Source: Gnetum montanum (Eukaryota > Streptophyta > Gnetopsida > Gnetales > Gnetaceae). From it: DNA of 23,112 nucleotides. The stretch lies in contig MNCI01008673.1 in the NCBI GenBank assembly GCA_015680685.1, positions 95,115 through 118,226 of the forward strand, in the 5' to 3' direction. Below the pieces are notes generated by a model, which saw nothing but the letters and a program-made list of their open reading frames with translations, ran no database searches and was not told where the DNA came from. Shown here piece by piece: positions 1-9,465 of the stretch; position 1 is the stretch's first letter; each line of letters begins with the position of its first letter. Both the position numbers and the translations under genes were made by a program.

Positions 1-516
1 AGGGATATGGATCGTTGATCTTATGTTCTGATACCCTTCCTCCTCACCATCGTTAGGAGGGGGAACATCCTTTGCTAAAGAACCCGTGACAAGGGGTTCC
101 TCATCTCCTATTTCGCTAAGGACGTGCGGGGCTTTGCCCTTCAGAAAAGTATGTTGACTCTCCTGCCTTAAATCTCTCATACGTTGGGCATCTATGGGAT
201 AATAATCCCTCATGTCAAAATCATCCGCAACATATTCAACATAATGTTCTTGCATGCCAATCTGTACCAAGGCACAGAAAAGCATGCGAGAGATTGATCG
301 ATCTGGGGGTAACACAATGTTACCTTGCAAATATCTCCACCGTAGTTGTTCGTCTTGATGGAGAACAAAAGTAAAATTAGGAATATACTCATCGGGATGA
401 GTATATGTCATCTTATACTGCTTAGTACTTGGTTGATTTTGGTTATGTTTTTTATCTTGCCGACTGTCTCTAGTATGCTCCTTAGATGGTAAGTTGCTCT
501 TATGAGAAGAAGGCAT
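1..516 (-). CDS. Unrecognised ORF in the gag position of element B (partial, open at the left edge)
   Basis: The ATG is at 514-516 and the frame stays open for 172 codons to the window edge, in contrast to the heavily broken frames elsewhere. It starts about 105 bases downstream of the primer binding site, the usual place for gag. The first 36 residues are hydrophilic and rich in Lys, Ser, Gln and His (MPSSHKSNLPSKEHTRDSRQ). A mixed region follows with the segments YTHPDEYIPNFTFVLHQDEQ and LPPDRSISRMLFCALVQIGM, then an acidic, proline-containing stretch near residues 140-165 (DVPPPNDGEEE). I see no signal peptide, membrane segment or zinc knuckle. I do not recognise the family. It could be the N-terminal part of a divergent gag or an unusual leading ORF. 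The intact frame suggests that this insertion is younger than its neighbours. Confidence 0.7.
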   Translation of the reverse strand, partial: MPSSHKSNLPSKEHTRDSRQDKKHNQNQPSTKQYKMTYTHPDEYIPNFTFVLHQDEQLRWRYLQGNIVLPPDRSISRMLFCALVQIGMQEHYVEYVADDFDMRDYYPIDAQRMRDLRQESQHTFLKGKAPHVLSEIGDEEPLVTGSLAKDVPPPNDGEEEGYQNIRSTIHIP

Positions 517-622
517 TTTTATCAGTGTGCTAATTTATCGTATATAATTTTTCTTTGATTAACCCCAAGGTTCATTAAGGCTCATAACGATGTGAGTGAT
601 ATCCCTTATGTTCTATTAGGCG

Positions 623-639
623 CCCCGACAACGGCGCCA
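623..639 (-). promoter_or_regulatory. Primer binding site, tRNA-Asp type (element B)
   Basis: On the plus strand this reads CCCCGACAACGGCGCCA, which matches the 3' end of plant tRNA-Asp (CCCCGGCAACGGCGCCA) at 16 of 17 positions. It sits one base from the LTR terminus at 641. On the minus strand it is therefore placed exactly where minus-strand DNA synthesis would be primed. tRNA-Asp priming is known for Athila-type Ty3/gypsy elements of plants. Confidence 0.8.
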
Positions 640-640
640 A

Positions 641-1055
641 TGATGAGTGGCGAGGTACCCCTACACTCAACCATACGAAACGAGCGTAGCACGTGCAATC
701 TGGTCGAACTCCATAGACTAAATGCCTAAATGCCCCATGGAACACTTGGGGTTAATCATTCGTTGTCTTCCCAGATTTACTTGTTGTTGTCACGGTGTAT
801 GGTTAAGTAAGTCCGAGGTATATGATTTTTTTGGTCTTTTCNGGCACAATCCCTATGAGGGAATGCATGAATCTATAGGGTATGGCTCTAAGGATTTAGC
901 AAACTCAATATGTGCTCCGAGTTCTTCTGCTGCATCTTAAGAGTGTCTTATTTCCCTGCAATATAAGGTTACTTACTCCACTTGCCACAAAGCTTATTAG
1001 CACATAATAAATTCCTAAGCTAGAACTAAGAGATTAGGAAGCTTATGTATGTCTA
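641..1055 (-). repeat. LTR1: truncated 5' LTR of element B
   Basis: It begins with the same terminus as the LTRs at 9471 and 16840 (TGATGAGTGGCGAGGTACCC). It then aligns with them in patches: the CTCAACCATACGA block, the GTCGAACTCCA block, TGTCTTCCCA, and a GATTAGGAAGC block near 1030. It stops before the part that would hold the AATAAA signal, TATA box and palindrome array. At that point the decayed copia RNase H begins. The missing R and U3 parts are not found to the right of the copia element. A deletion or recombination therefore probably removed them, rather than a simple insertion. The right boundary is approximate. Confidence 0.65.
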
Positions 1056-1069
1056 GGTAAGGTAATTAC

Positions 1070-2560
1070 ACCCAGTAATGTTCTTAGAAAAATCTTTCTT
1101 TGTTCAAAGCCATATAAAAATATCTACTATTTATTATTTGGATGAAATATATGATAATTTTACCATTTGTAGCTCTACTTGGTCTTGAAGAAAATGACAT
1201 TTAAAATTAATATGTTTAGTTTTTCCATGAAAAACTAGATTCTTAAAAATAGAAATAGCTATATTATCATCACAATAAAAAATTATTTGGCCAAAGAATT
1301 CTATATCAAAAAGCTTCTATACTTCCCTCATCTAAAGAATTTACGTGCAATAGTGTGAAGCTACAATATATTTGACTTCATCTAATGATAATGCTTCATA
1401 ATTTTGCTTCTTGCTCAACCATGATCCTAGTTTATTACCAAGAAAATTATTTTTTCTATTGATGGATTTTTAATCATCTTTATTTCCTATCCAATCTGCA
1501 TTTGTAAATGCTTGTAATTCAAGAGTTCTACTACTTAGGTATAATAGCCCACGATTGACTATGCCTTTTAGATACCATAAAGTTATTTTGGCTACAACTA
1601 AGTGTGATTCTTTTGGTTCTAAGTAATATCTAGAAATCAAACCTATTGAAAAATCTATCATGCTTGTTGGCTATTGCATAATATAAGCTTCTCATGATAA
1701 CTATATATAGAGTAGCATCAATATTCTTTTCATCTTCATCCTTGCAAAGATATAAACTTGTGCTAAGTGAAGTTACATAAGTTTTAGCTTCTATCATGCC
1801 AAAATGCTTGAGAATCTATTGAACATACTTTATCTAAGAAATGAAGGTTTCATCCTTATGTTGTTGAAGATGTAGGCCTAGAAAATGAAATAGCTCTTTT
1901 ATCATAGACATCTCAAACTTCAATTTCATGGCTTCAACAAATTATTTACTTAAACTTGAGCTTGTTTCTCTAAACATTATGCTATCAACATAAATTTAAC
2001 CTACTAAAAATTTCATATTATCCTTTTTAATATAAAAAGTACTATTTAGAGGAGCTTTCAAATACCCATTTTCAGCTAAGTATGTATCAAGTTTAGTGTA
2101 CCACATTCTAGGGGATTTTTTAAACCATATAAAATATTATGTAGCTAATACACATGATTTGGTTTCTCATCATCAATATATCATTTTGGTTATTCAATAT
2201 ACATTATCTCTCTTATTTCTCTATTTAGAAATGTTGATTTTACATCCATTTGGTAAAGCTTAAATCCATGATAAGTTGCAAAATCTAAAAGCATTCTAAT
2301 AGATTCTAGTCTTCAACTTGAGCAAATGTATCTTGATAATCAATTCCCTCAATCTAAGTAAATAGTTTTGCTAATATTCCTACCTTATTCTAGGTTATTT
2401 CACCATGTTCATTTAGCATATTTACAAAGATCCACATAGTTCTAATGATGTTAGCTACTTTGAAGCATGGAAGTAGCTCCCAAGTATCATTCTTTACAAT
2501 CTACTTCATCTATTCATCCATGGCATTCTTCTAGTCCCTGCTCCCAAGAGCTTCCTTGAT
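1070..2560 (-). pseudogene. pol: Copia reverse transcriptase and RNase H (broken)
   Basis: RT copies the element RNA and RNase H degrades it. Reading down the minus strand, the first RT aspartate motif QMDVKSTFLN lies near 2232-2258. The catalytic YVDD box is altered to YVDS at 1992-1981, so the second catalytic Asp reads Ser. Then come FHFLGLHLQQHKDETFIS and KYVQ.ILKHFGM (about 1910-1800), typical copia connection sequence. RNase H follows with PKESH and YLKGIVNRGLLY (about 1625-1530), a changed SDADW box reading TNADWIGNKDD at 1500-1470, YCDDNIAISIFKNLVFHGKT (about 1280-1220), and a C-terminus near 1070. Stops and frame changes are frequent throughout. This copy cannot be active. Confidence 0.85.
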
Positions 2561-2755
2561 GGTGAGAGGAATGGAAAAAGTAAGAGAACATTCTAATAAG
2601 TCATGATCCATTGCTTCAGCCCTATTCCTCCTTGTCCTTTATCTAATAGATGTCCTAAGGCTATCTATCATGGATCTGAACCTTTGTGTTCTTCTCCTTG
2701 GGTCATTATTAGGTGTAAGCTCTTGCTCTATTTCTGCTTCATCGATTGAGTATGG

Positions 2756-3665
2756 CTACTCTTCTTTAATCTCATCAACTTGTTTAAATGTTAAAATATC
2801 ATCATCATTTTCTTCCTCATCTGCATTCATACCTTTCTTAGCCACATTATTAGCCTCTTTAAATAATTCATCAATCTTAACATGAGGTGTTTCAATAATC
2901 TTTAAATTTTTTAAATTTAAGTAATGATAAGCTTTTGAATGACTAGAATATCCAATAAACCAACCATCCTTTATCTTGGCTCTTAATATAATACTTTCTT
3001 TTAAAAATTTTAAAATATTGAATATTAGCCATTTTATCATACCACAATTAATAAGGAGTATTACCATCATTAGCTCTTACCAAACATCTATTGATGATAT
3101 AAATGACTATTCTGGCTACCTCATTTCATAAATAATTTATTACATTCTTCTCATCCATCATTGATTGAATCATCTCAGGTATAGTCCTATTTTTTTACTC
3201 TACAACACCATTCTATTTAGGTGTTTGAGTTGATACTGAATATTTGCATAACTCATGAAATTCATTTGAGGTGAACTCACCTCCATTATCAATCCTAATA
3301 ACTTTGATTTCAATCCCTGTTTCAATTTTAATCATACTTTTAAATGCCTAGAAACATTTAAACACATCAAAATTTTTCTTAATGCATGTTAGTGATGACA
3401 TTTTAGTATAATCATCTACAATGAGAAAGAAACATTTGCTACCATCAAAACCAACTATGTCAAAAGGTCCACAGAAATCCATATGTTTTAATTCAAACTT
3501 ATTATTATAGAGAGGATTTACTAATCTAAAAGTAACTCTAGTTTGCTTACCATGTTGGCATGTGGAACATACCTCTTCTAGTTGACTTACCTAAGGAATA
3601 TCTCTTACACTTTAAGCCTTAATGAAATCTTAGATGTTTCCTAAGCTTAAGTGTCCTAGTGTTTG
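2756..3665 (-). pseudogene. pol: Copia integrase with GAG-pre-integrase zinc region (broken)
   Basis: Integrase inserts the cDNA into the host genome. The zinc region reads LGHLSLGNI (about 3650-3620), then CSTCQHGK near 3570-3545. The catalytic core shows HMDFCGPFD with the first Asp (codons at 3482-3465), the VDDYTKM strand at 3419-3399, a DNGGEF box with the second Asp (about 3290-3270), and GVVE with the catalytic Glu at 3200-3198, directly followed by a stop where the family has Arg. The C-terminal part (GWFIGYSSHSKAYHYLN, about 2970-2925) is the copia-type region after the core, followed by an acidic linker. Stops are scattered between these blocks. Confidence 0.85.
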
Positions 3666-3829
3666 TTGCCACAACCTACTAGTACTCATCTCAGAATAAG
3701 AGTTAGACATTGTGATTGCTCATTTATGGAATACAAATTATTTTCTACTCGAATAATGTTTAAAATTCTTTTCTTTTTTTTAATAGACATTTCTCATTCA
3801 TAAAATAAATACTATAACCTTCTCTTGAA

Positions 3830-4060
3830 AATTATCCTAAGCTCAACAACTTATAATGCAAACCATTAACAAAATAAATGTTGTGAACTTCTGAACAATC
3901 ATTATAAATTTTAACTAAACTAATACTTCTTACCATGGCTTTACCTTTGTCATTGAAACATACCTTCCCTTCATTGAAGGATCTACGTATGATAAATTTT
4001 GATTTATAACCAATCATATGTTGAGAACAACCACTATCAAGAAACCATGTCTCTCAACTC
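3830..4060 (-). pseudogene. Copia aspartic protease (broken)
   Basis: The retrotransposon protease cuts the Gag-Pol polyprotein. The active-site motif DSGCSQHM lies at 4038-4015 on the minus strand, preceded by WFL. It is followed by IGYKSKFI, GKVCFNDKGKAMV and the family-typical VHNIYFVNGLHYKLLSLG ending near 3835. The open segment from 4017 to 3832 covers the region after the active-site loop. The active-site Asp itself is kept, but the surrounding polyprotein is broken by stops upstream (near 4058) and downstream. Confidence 0.8.
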
Positions 4061-4079
4061 CAAGAACTCTTTAAGACTA

Positions 4080-5911
4080 ACTGTACAAGGAGATCTGCTC
4101 TATTGATCGGTCTCCAAACTTATTGTCCTATTTTGATGTTTCTTGAGAAAATCTGAGTAGCATGGGAATAATGCAAACTTTCATAATGAGAAACATCATT
4201 TGTTCTACAATTCCTTGCTCTATGGCCTACAATATCACACTTAAAAACAATATCCTTGTAAGAAATTAACTATCAGTCTTCAATCATACCTAATGATAGA
4301 AATTCTTGAAGTAGGAATAATTCCCTTACCTATGTATGAGTTAATGACTTATGATTATGGAGATTATGTTTCTACTTTTATCTTATGTGTTGATGTTTTT
4401 GTTGAAGATGATTTTGTTAAGGGACGAGACTCATATCCAAGACCTCTATTGTCATCACTTGACCATTGATTATTGATGATATCCTTGAGCTATTCTAATT
4501 TATGGGTAAAAATTTTAAACAAATCTAGCATGGCTTCAGTAACCTTACCTTTCATGTCTTTCTTTAGCAATAACACTTTCTCTTTTAGCTTTAAACTTTC
4601 TTGTTCAGTTGATTCAAGTTTTGTCTTGTAGCTCTTAATTTATTGCTTCCTTTTAAAACTTTATTAAGCTTTTCATTCACTTTAACCATCTTCAATTGAT
4701 CCATTAAGCCTTCTATATCAATTGCATTAGCTTCTTCATATTCAGTTTCAACTATGTCCAATGAGTTTGTTCCATTTTCATCTCTAATTAAACCTACAGT
4801 TTTAGAAGTGCTAGGAGTTTCTTGTTCATATGGATTAGTATACATAAAGCTTTGAAAATCATTGTTTGAATCATAATCATAAATCATGGCTAGAAATGAA
4901 AATAAGTCTTATGTAATAATATTAGAATCATCTATTATAATATTGGTATAAAAATGAGCAAACAAATTTTCTTTAACATCCTCAAATTTTATACTCTTTT
5001 CTATATGTTCTAATTGACTTTTTATTTTGGCTAATTAGGCTTTTAATTTACCAAACCTATATTAAGTGTCCATCGACCTAAATTTAATTATCTGATATTT
5101 TTTATTCTTATCATCCTTCTTCTTCTTTAGAAAAATTGCAATCATATAACTTGTTTCATCACAATAATAACAAGAAAAAAAATTTGTTAACTTTTTGCCA
5201 ACCTTAATCTTTTTGAGCCTTCTGAGCTTCCTAGTAAGATTAACAATCTCTTTAACAAAATTGAACTCTAATATTTTGATGGTTCTCTTTTATTTTTACT
5301 CTTTTCAGCTTCAGCCTTGAAAATAATTCTCCTTACTATTAGTAAAACTAGCTCCACCTTTACTGATTTCCCAGGCTTAAAGAATATTATAGAGCTTAGC
5401 AACTATCATTCTAGAGAGATCTTTTTTCCACTTCTATGGATGATCAATTTACTTCAAATCTGCGAGACAAAATTTTCTAGTAGATTATATCATCAGATTA
5501 TGTTTCACTAAGCCTAGTCATCTCATTGACAATTTTGTCTACATGGTTGAAGAAACTACTAATATTTTCGTTCTCTTCTATCTTCAAAATATTAAAACGT
5601 GATCTTAGAGACAACAACTTAGAATTTTTTACATTCTTATCTCCTTCATAAATCTCTTGAAGATGCTTTCACATTTCCTTGGCTAATATAAGATGCATAA
5701 TTTTCATAAAAGTTGGTCTATCTAAGCTACAAACCAAAGCGTTCATAGCTCAAGCATCATGCATAAAATTGTTGGTTTCTTTACTAACGACATTTCAGAC
5801 ATCATCACCATGACCTAGAAGATAAGTCTTCATCTTAAAATACAATAAAGGATAATCTAACCCATTCAACCATAGAGCTTTGTTAGATAAGAATTCTTGA
5901 TTCTATGCCAT
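4080..5911 (-). pseudogene. gag: Copia gag with zinc knuckles (broken)
   Basis: Gag packages the element RNA. The probable start is the ATG at 5911-5909, about 50 bases after the primer site, with a stop two codons later (Met-Ala-stop). The plant copia gag core (UBN2-like) follows: AMNALVCSL (about 5755-5730), then KEM.KHLQEIYEGDKNVKNS and LLSLRSRFNILKIEENENIS (about 5680-5560), with TAG/TGA at expected Trp and Gln positions. A decayed zinc knuckle, CYYCDETSYMI, lies near 5172-5140 with its Gly and His lost. A second one, FKCDIVGHRARNC near 4251-4212, keeps the CX4HX4C part but has lost its first Cys. An acidic linker (4887-4591) separates the two. Confidence 0.8.
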
Positions 5912-5964
5912 GGAAGAAATAAATGAATGCAACATATAATATTAGGTCAAGAAGTGTTGATTAA

Positions 5965-5976
5965 GCTCCAATACCA
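5965..5976 (-). promoter_or_regulatory. Copia primer binding site, initiator tRNA-Met type
   Basis: The minus strand reads TGGTATTGGAGC, matching the plant copia consensus TGGTATCAGAGC at 10 of 12 positions, with both differences central. It lies six bases from the TG at 5982 that I take as the LTR terminus, and about 50 bases before the gag start. Confidence 0.7.
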
Positions 5977-5981
5977 ATTCT

Positions 5982-6830
5982 TGTTTCCTAAACATAGCTA
6001 AGGGCACTGAGAGGAGGGGTGAATCAAGGTTCTTAAAAAAATTTTGTAAATTAAATAATGGTAGAAAGACCAACAAAAAGCCCCAAAACAAACCTTAATG
6101 TAGAAAATAGAATAACTATGCAAACAAGAGTAAATAGACACATCCAGCCACATCCACCACAAAACTATCGCCAACTTCTAGGAGGTAGAGCAATTCTATT
6201 AGCCAAAAAAATTACAAAGTTTCTTTTACAATCCTAAACTAAGCATAATTGCTAAGCTCACATCACAAGAGTCAACTTCGATAACACAAATATTATTGAG
6301 CTTTTTGAGAAAAAGGAAATAGAGCTTTTACAAAGAAAAGAAGAAACAAACTAAGAAGAAGAGGAGAAAAGAAGAAGAAAAATTCTAGTTTTAGCACCAA
6401 GGATCCAAAAATAAGAATTCAAAAGTAAGAGACTAAGATCTTCAACTTATAGTAGTAATTTTTTATAATTGTTTTTTGCACTATTCTTCAAGCAATTCTT
6501 AATTTTAATTTCTCAGAGCAGTATGAGAGATGTGAGAAGAGAGAAGTTGTAGTTATTTTCAAAGCTATTGGCGATATGTTAGAGATATAGAATTTTTAAG
6601 GCATAAAATAAAATAAAAAACTATAGTTGTTATCAATCTATTAGGAGAAGTTTGGAGTAGAATGTGAAGCTCAATTACTGCATTTGGTATGAGCTCATTG
6701 AAAGCTTGGTATAGTAGGAAGAAATTTTTTATTTCATTTTTAGTGCTAATGGTCTTTTTATGGAAATAACACATTCTACTAATACCAAGGACAATGATTT
6801 TTTTTTTTTTTTTTGAAACAAACAATGTTA
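5982..6830 (-). repeat. Putative copia 5' LTR (right boundary not determined)
   Basis: The sequence next to the copia primer site starts TGTTTCCTAAACATAGC and continues CACTGAGAGGAGGGGTGAAT, wording often seen at copia LTR ends in plants. A possible TATA motif on the minus strand (TATAAAA, 6467-6461) lies inside. The second LTR is missing, so there is no copy to compare and the outer edge cannot be fixed. It may end before the poly-T run at 6798-6814, or it may include the minisatellite that follows. Confidence 0.4.
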
Positions 6831-6833
6831 GTG

Positions 6834-7176
6834 GTTGAAGGTAGAAATGGCGTTGCATGTTAGAAGTAAAAATCGCATTGCATGTTGAAAGTAGAACCGA
6901 TGTTGTGCATTGAAAGTAGAAATGACATTATGAATTAAAAGTGGAAATGACATTGAAAGTAGAAATGACATTATGAATTAAAAGTGGAAATGACATTGTG
7001 TGTTGAAAGTAGAAATGACATTGTGGGTTGAAAGTAGAAATTATGTTGCACATTGAAAGTAGAAATGACATCGTGCATTAAAAGTGGAAATGGCGTCACG
7101 TGTTGAAATCAAAAATAATGTCATGCATTGGAAGTGGAAATAATGTCACGCGTTGAAATCAAAAATGATGTTGAAA
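6834..7176. repeat. 25-bp minisatellite, about 13-14 diverged copies
   Basis: Tandem units of the form GTTGAAAGTAGAAATGACAT plus TGTGC, 25 bp each, run head to tail with one shortened unit near 6955. Units alternate between GTTGAAAGTAGAAATG and ATTAAAAGTGGAAATG forms, which suggests a higher-order pair. The last units drift to GTTGAAATCAAAAATGATG. A 17-base poly-T run at 6798-6814 lies just to the left. I see no coding role. Confidence 0.85.
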
Positions 7177-7327
7177 ACTCTGTTACAAAGCTAATCTTGT
7201 AACCAAGCTCAAAATACCTAACAATTGCTACAATAGAATTTGGATATTATTGATACTATTATTGTTATTGGAGATAGCACTAGATAGGTTACATCTCAAT
7301 GGTGGGATTCTATAGAGATTTTCCAGA

Positions 7328-7525
7328 GGCATCTTCTTCATCGATGGTGATTCACGTAGATTTGTTGAGCAAGTCTTACATGAAGAGTTGCAAAGCTTTA
7401 GCTACCATGGTTGGTACATTGTTGTCCATCTTACCCACCTCCTCATCATTTTGCATGATCCACTTTAAATATTTGCATGCAAGTTTGTAGTGAAATTTCC
7501 TCTTTTTGATTTTCTTCTTTTGTTC
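7328..7525 (-). pseudogene. NC2-alpha / DRAP1-like histone-fold fragment
   Basis: NC2-alpha (DR1-associated protein 1) pairs with NC2-beta through a histone fold and represses TBP-driven transcription in the nucleus. The minus strand encodes a lysine-rich start (EQKKKIKKRK), then a segment that aligns without gaps to the plant family's histone fold: KWIMQNDEEVGKM against the family KKIMQADEDVGKI, then NVPTMVAKALQLF against AVPVLVSKALELF, then a stop at a conserved Gln, DLL, another stop, and ITI. Similarity fades after about 55 residues. Two or more stops and the lack of flanking exons make it a broken fragment. It may be a processed copy or a piece captured by a mobile element. The family comparison is from memory. 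Confidence 0.6.
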
Positions 7526-8046
7526 AAAAATTCCATTAGGTTTACTTAGTTACAATGCCAAAATGCGATTGAACTAGATGCTTCCAAGATGGGATGGGAT
7601 GGAATGGAAGCATGAAGGTCCAATTTAAAGGCTCTAAACCCTTATTATTTAGGAAAAGAAAAATCACTTGTCAAACTAGATAGAAAAATTAGTGGATAAT
7701 TCGAGTTTCTAACATGTATAATAGGATTTTCATGTTTAAAATTTTAAAAATATATATCTAAAGGATATTTAGGATTTTCATGAAATCTTGAAACCCAAAT
7801 TTAGAGATATATATAGTTTGAAACATGTAGTCAAAATAAAATTTTGGTGGAATTTAGATAGAATGGAAAGCAAAGAAGAAAAAAATGGATGGGTTCTTGG
7901 ATCAAAGTTAATTATACCATATGTATTGCTAGGACATGTAGTAACATAACTAAAATTTAATATTTTTATGTGTAAAGCAAAAAATATGCCACTTGATTGT
8001 ATGTTTTTTTTTTTGAAAAGATAGGGAAAGGTGTGGCAAGTGTGTA

Positions 8047-8275
8047 TTGAACCTATAACTTTTTGACAATATTTATCTTATAGCTAAAGTAGAATTTTGT
8101 CATGTTTGTTAAAACCCAAAACTTTTTGGGGGTGTTAGAACCTGAAATAAGTGAAACATAGGTACAACACAATATATACACATCAATTAGAATACTATAT
8201 AACTTAGCATAATCCACCAAAATCACACCTATGATTTGGATCTTCCAAATCAAGTGTCTTACCACTAGGCTAATA
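8047..8275 (-). repeat. SINE-like candidate 1 with tRNA A-box
   Basis: The minus strand reads TAGCCTAGTGG at 8272-8262, an exact fit to the RNA polymerase III A-box consensus TRGYNNANNGG, followed by TAAGACACTTGATTTGG as in many plant tRNA-derived SINEs. A B-box-like GGTTCAATAC lies far downstream near 8057-8048, too distant for an intact SINE. This may be a decayed or interrupted copy. Confidence 0.3.
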
Positions 8276-8567
8276 CCTCAGTGTTTAAAACCCCAAACAG
8301 TTTGATAATATTTACTACCAAGAGATATAACCAAAGTAAAAATTTATTAATAATGTAATACTAACAATGAGACATTAGCTTAGGGAAGAGCATAGAAACT
8401 TCCTTACTATGTATTTAATGTAACACTGATAGTGGATGCATATTTCATGATCGCCATGTATCATGCTTATGTATCCCTTGGTCCCACCCTTGCCAACGAA
8501 CCAACAAGTAGAGGTGGTGCCAAAGAAAAAATATTAAATAATATTAAAAATGATATCATTATTAAGG

Positions 8568-8640
8568 TGAGTAAAATAGTGGTCTAGACTTGAAATCATA
8601 AAATAAAGGTTGTAAGTTCAAGTTTGGAACTTCCAAAGTT
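8568..8640 (+). repeat. SINE-like candidate 2 with A- and B-box-like motifs
   Basis: AATAGTGGTCTAGACTTGAA is followed about 20 bases later by GGTTGTAAGTTCAAGTTTGG. The layout (AGTGGT...CTTGA, then GTTCAAG) matches the tRNA-related head of plant SINEs, although both boxes deviate from consensus. No tail or target duplication could be identified. Confidence 0.3.
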
Positions 8641-8794
8641 CAAGTATTTTGGTTTTACAATTTTTACTTTTTGTATGAAGGGTTTGAATTTGTCCCATAA
8701 TCTTTTCTATACTACAAACATGTTCAATGCCATGTGCGTGAGCATACACATGCACTAGCAGTAGCAATAAAGGCATATTAAAGAAGTTTGTATG

Positions 8795-8900
8795 CTCTTC
8801 CTTTAGCCTAGTGGTAAGCCTCTTGATTGGTTAGATTTTCATAAGAAATAATGAGTTATAAAGATCTAATTAGACTATATATTTTACGGTAAATATTGTT
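8795..8900 (+). repeat. SINE-like candidate 3 with tRNA A-box
   Basis: TAGCCTAGTGG at 8804-8814 fits the A-box consensus exactly. The following GTAAGCCTCTTGATTGG matches candidate 1 on the opposite strand closely. No good B-box lies in the next 60 bases, so this is at most a decayed relative. The right end is arbitrary. Confidence 0.3.
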
Positions 8901-9280
8901 AAAAGAAATTTTTTGGGTTACAATAACCCCATCCAATAATGAAATACTACCCATTTTGTACTTTAGGAATAACACAACAAACATAATAGTGCTAAAAGCA
9001 TAAATTGAACGTATAACCTATTAACTTAAAAGAATCAAAGTTACTATTTTAGATTTGAAAAAAAAAAGATTACGAGTATACCTCAATGAGGCGTATGGTA
9101 TTTTTCCACTTCATAAATAAGGTGACTAGTAATTTTCCTATTTTGATCTTCACGTTGGTCAATATGTTTGTTGAGTATTTAACACCTGAGCTAACTTGGC
9201 TAAATGGATTTTAACCCAATTCATGAGCTACCATTATTTGGCCTAGACTGATTACCCCTTCATAGTTTTTCTTGAACAAT

Positions 9281-9294
9281 TGGTGTCAAAACCA
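9281..9294 (+). promoter_or_regulatory. Possible relic primer binding site (initiator Met type), plus strand
   Basis: TGGTGTCAAAACCA differs from the consensus TGGTATCAGAGCCA by three A/G transitions. It is preceded by CTTGAACAAT, compatible with an LTR ending in CA. It could mark a very old plus-strand element into which element A later inserted at 9471. No coding remains support this. Confidence 0.25.
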
Positions 9295-9465
9295 AGTGCA
9301 CCTTTGATCCTACACTTTGACTAAATAAAACAAACATTGCCAAACCTCACATATATGTTGCAAAACTATTATGGACCATTGTTTACGCCTTGGATATAGT
9401 CTTTATCCCCTATTGATATTTGAATCCAAAACCTTCTTAGGATTTGAAACTCCATAAATGTTATG

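Larger units (their letters stand above)
1..1060 (-). mobile_element. LTR retrotransposon element B, 5' part (truncated at both ends)
   Basis: This is a minus-strand LTR element seen from the window edge to the end of its 5' LTR. Reading on the minus strand, the order is a truncated LTR (about 1060 to 641), a one-base spacer, a tRNA-Asp-type primer binding site (639-623), a leader of about 105 bases and an open reading frame from 516 off the left edge. The LTR terminus (TGATGAGTGGCGAGGTACCC on the plus strand) and the primer site are shared with element A at 9471-17857. The coding part next to the primer site is not similar to the gag of element A, so the two are relatives with different internal content. 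The single undetermined base at 842 lies in this LTR. Confidence 0.75.
1060..5981 (-). mobile_element. Ty1/copia retrotransposon, decayed, 3' end missing
   Basis: Minus-strand element with the copia domain order gag, zinc knuckles, aspartic protease, integrase, reverse transcriptase, RNase H between the primer site (5976-5965) and about 1070. Integrase upstream of RT is diagnostic for Ty1/copia. Every domain carries several stops, many of them TAG in place of a family glutamine or tryptophan. The 3' LTR and polypurine tract are absent, because RNase H abuts LTR1 of element B. The RT and RNase H segments look most like the Tork/SIRE branch of plant copia elements, but that subassignment is tentative. 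Confidence 0.85.
7530..9465. other. AT-rich spacer without genes
   Basis: No reading frame here resembles a known protein. The short open stretches are accidental. The stretch holds three tRNA-like SINE candidates (listed separately), a duplicated noncoding motif (TTTGACAATATTTATCTTAT near 8063 against TTTGATAATATTTACTACCA near 8300), and a primer-site-like sequence at 9281-9294. Confidence 0.5.

Noticed and set aside
722-940. 72-codon plus-strand frame containing the undetermined base
   Set aside because: It lies inside LTR1 and corresponds to noncoding LTR sequence in the related copies.
6565-6858. 97-codon minus-strand frame
   Set aside because: Lysines from the 17-base poly-T run and no family features; it lies in the putative copia LTR.
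6834-7176. Possible CRISPR-like array
   Set aside because: Units are contiguous 25-bp repeats without unique spacers, in a plant retrotransposon context; it is a minisatellite.
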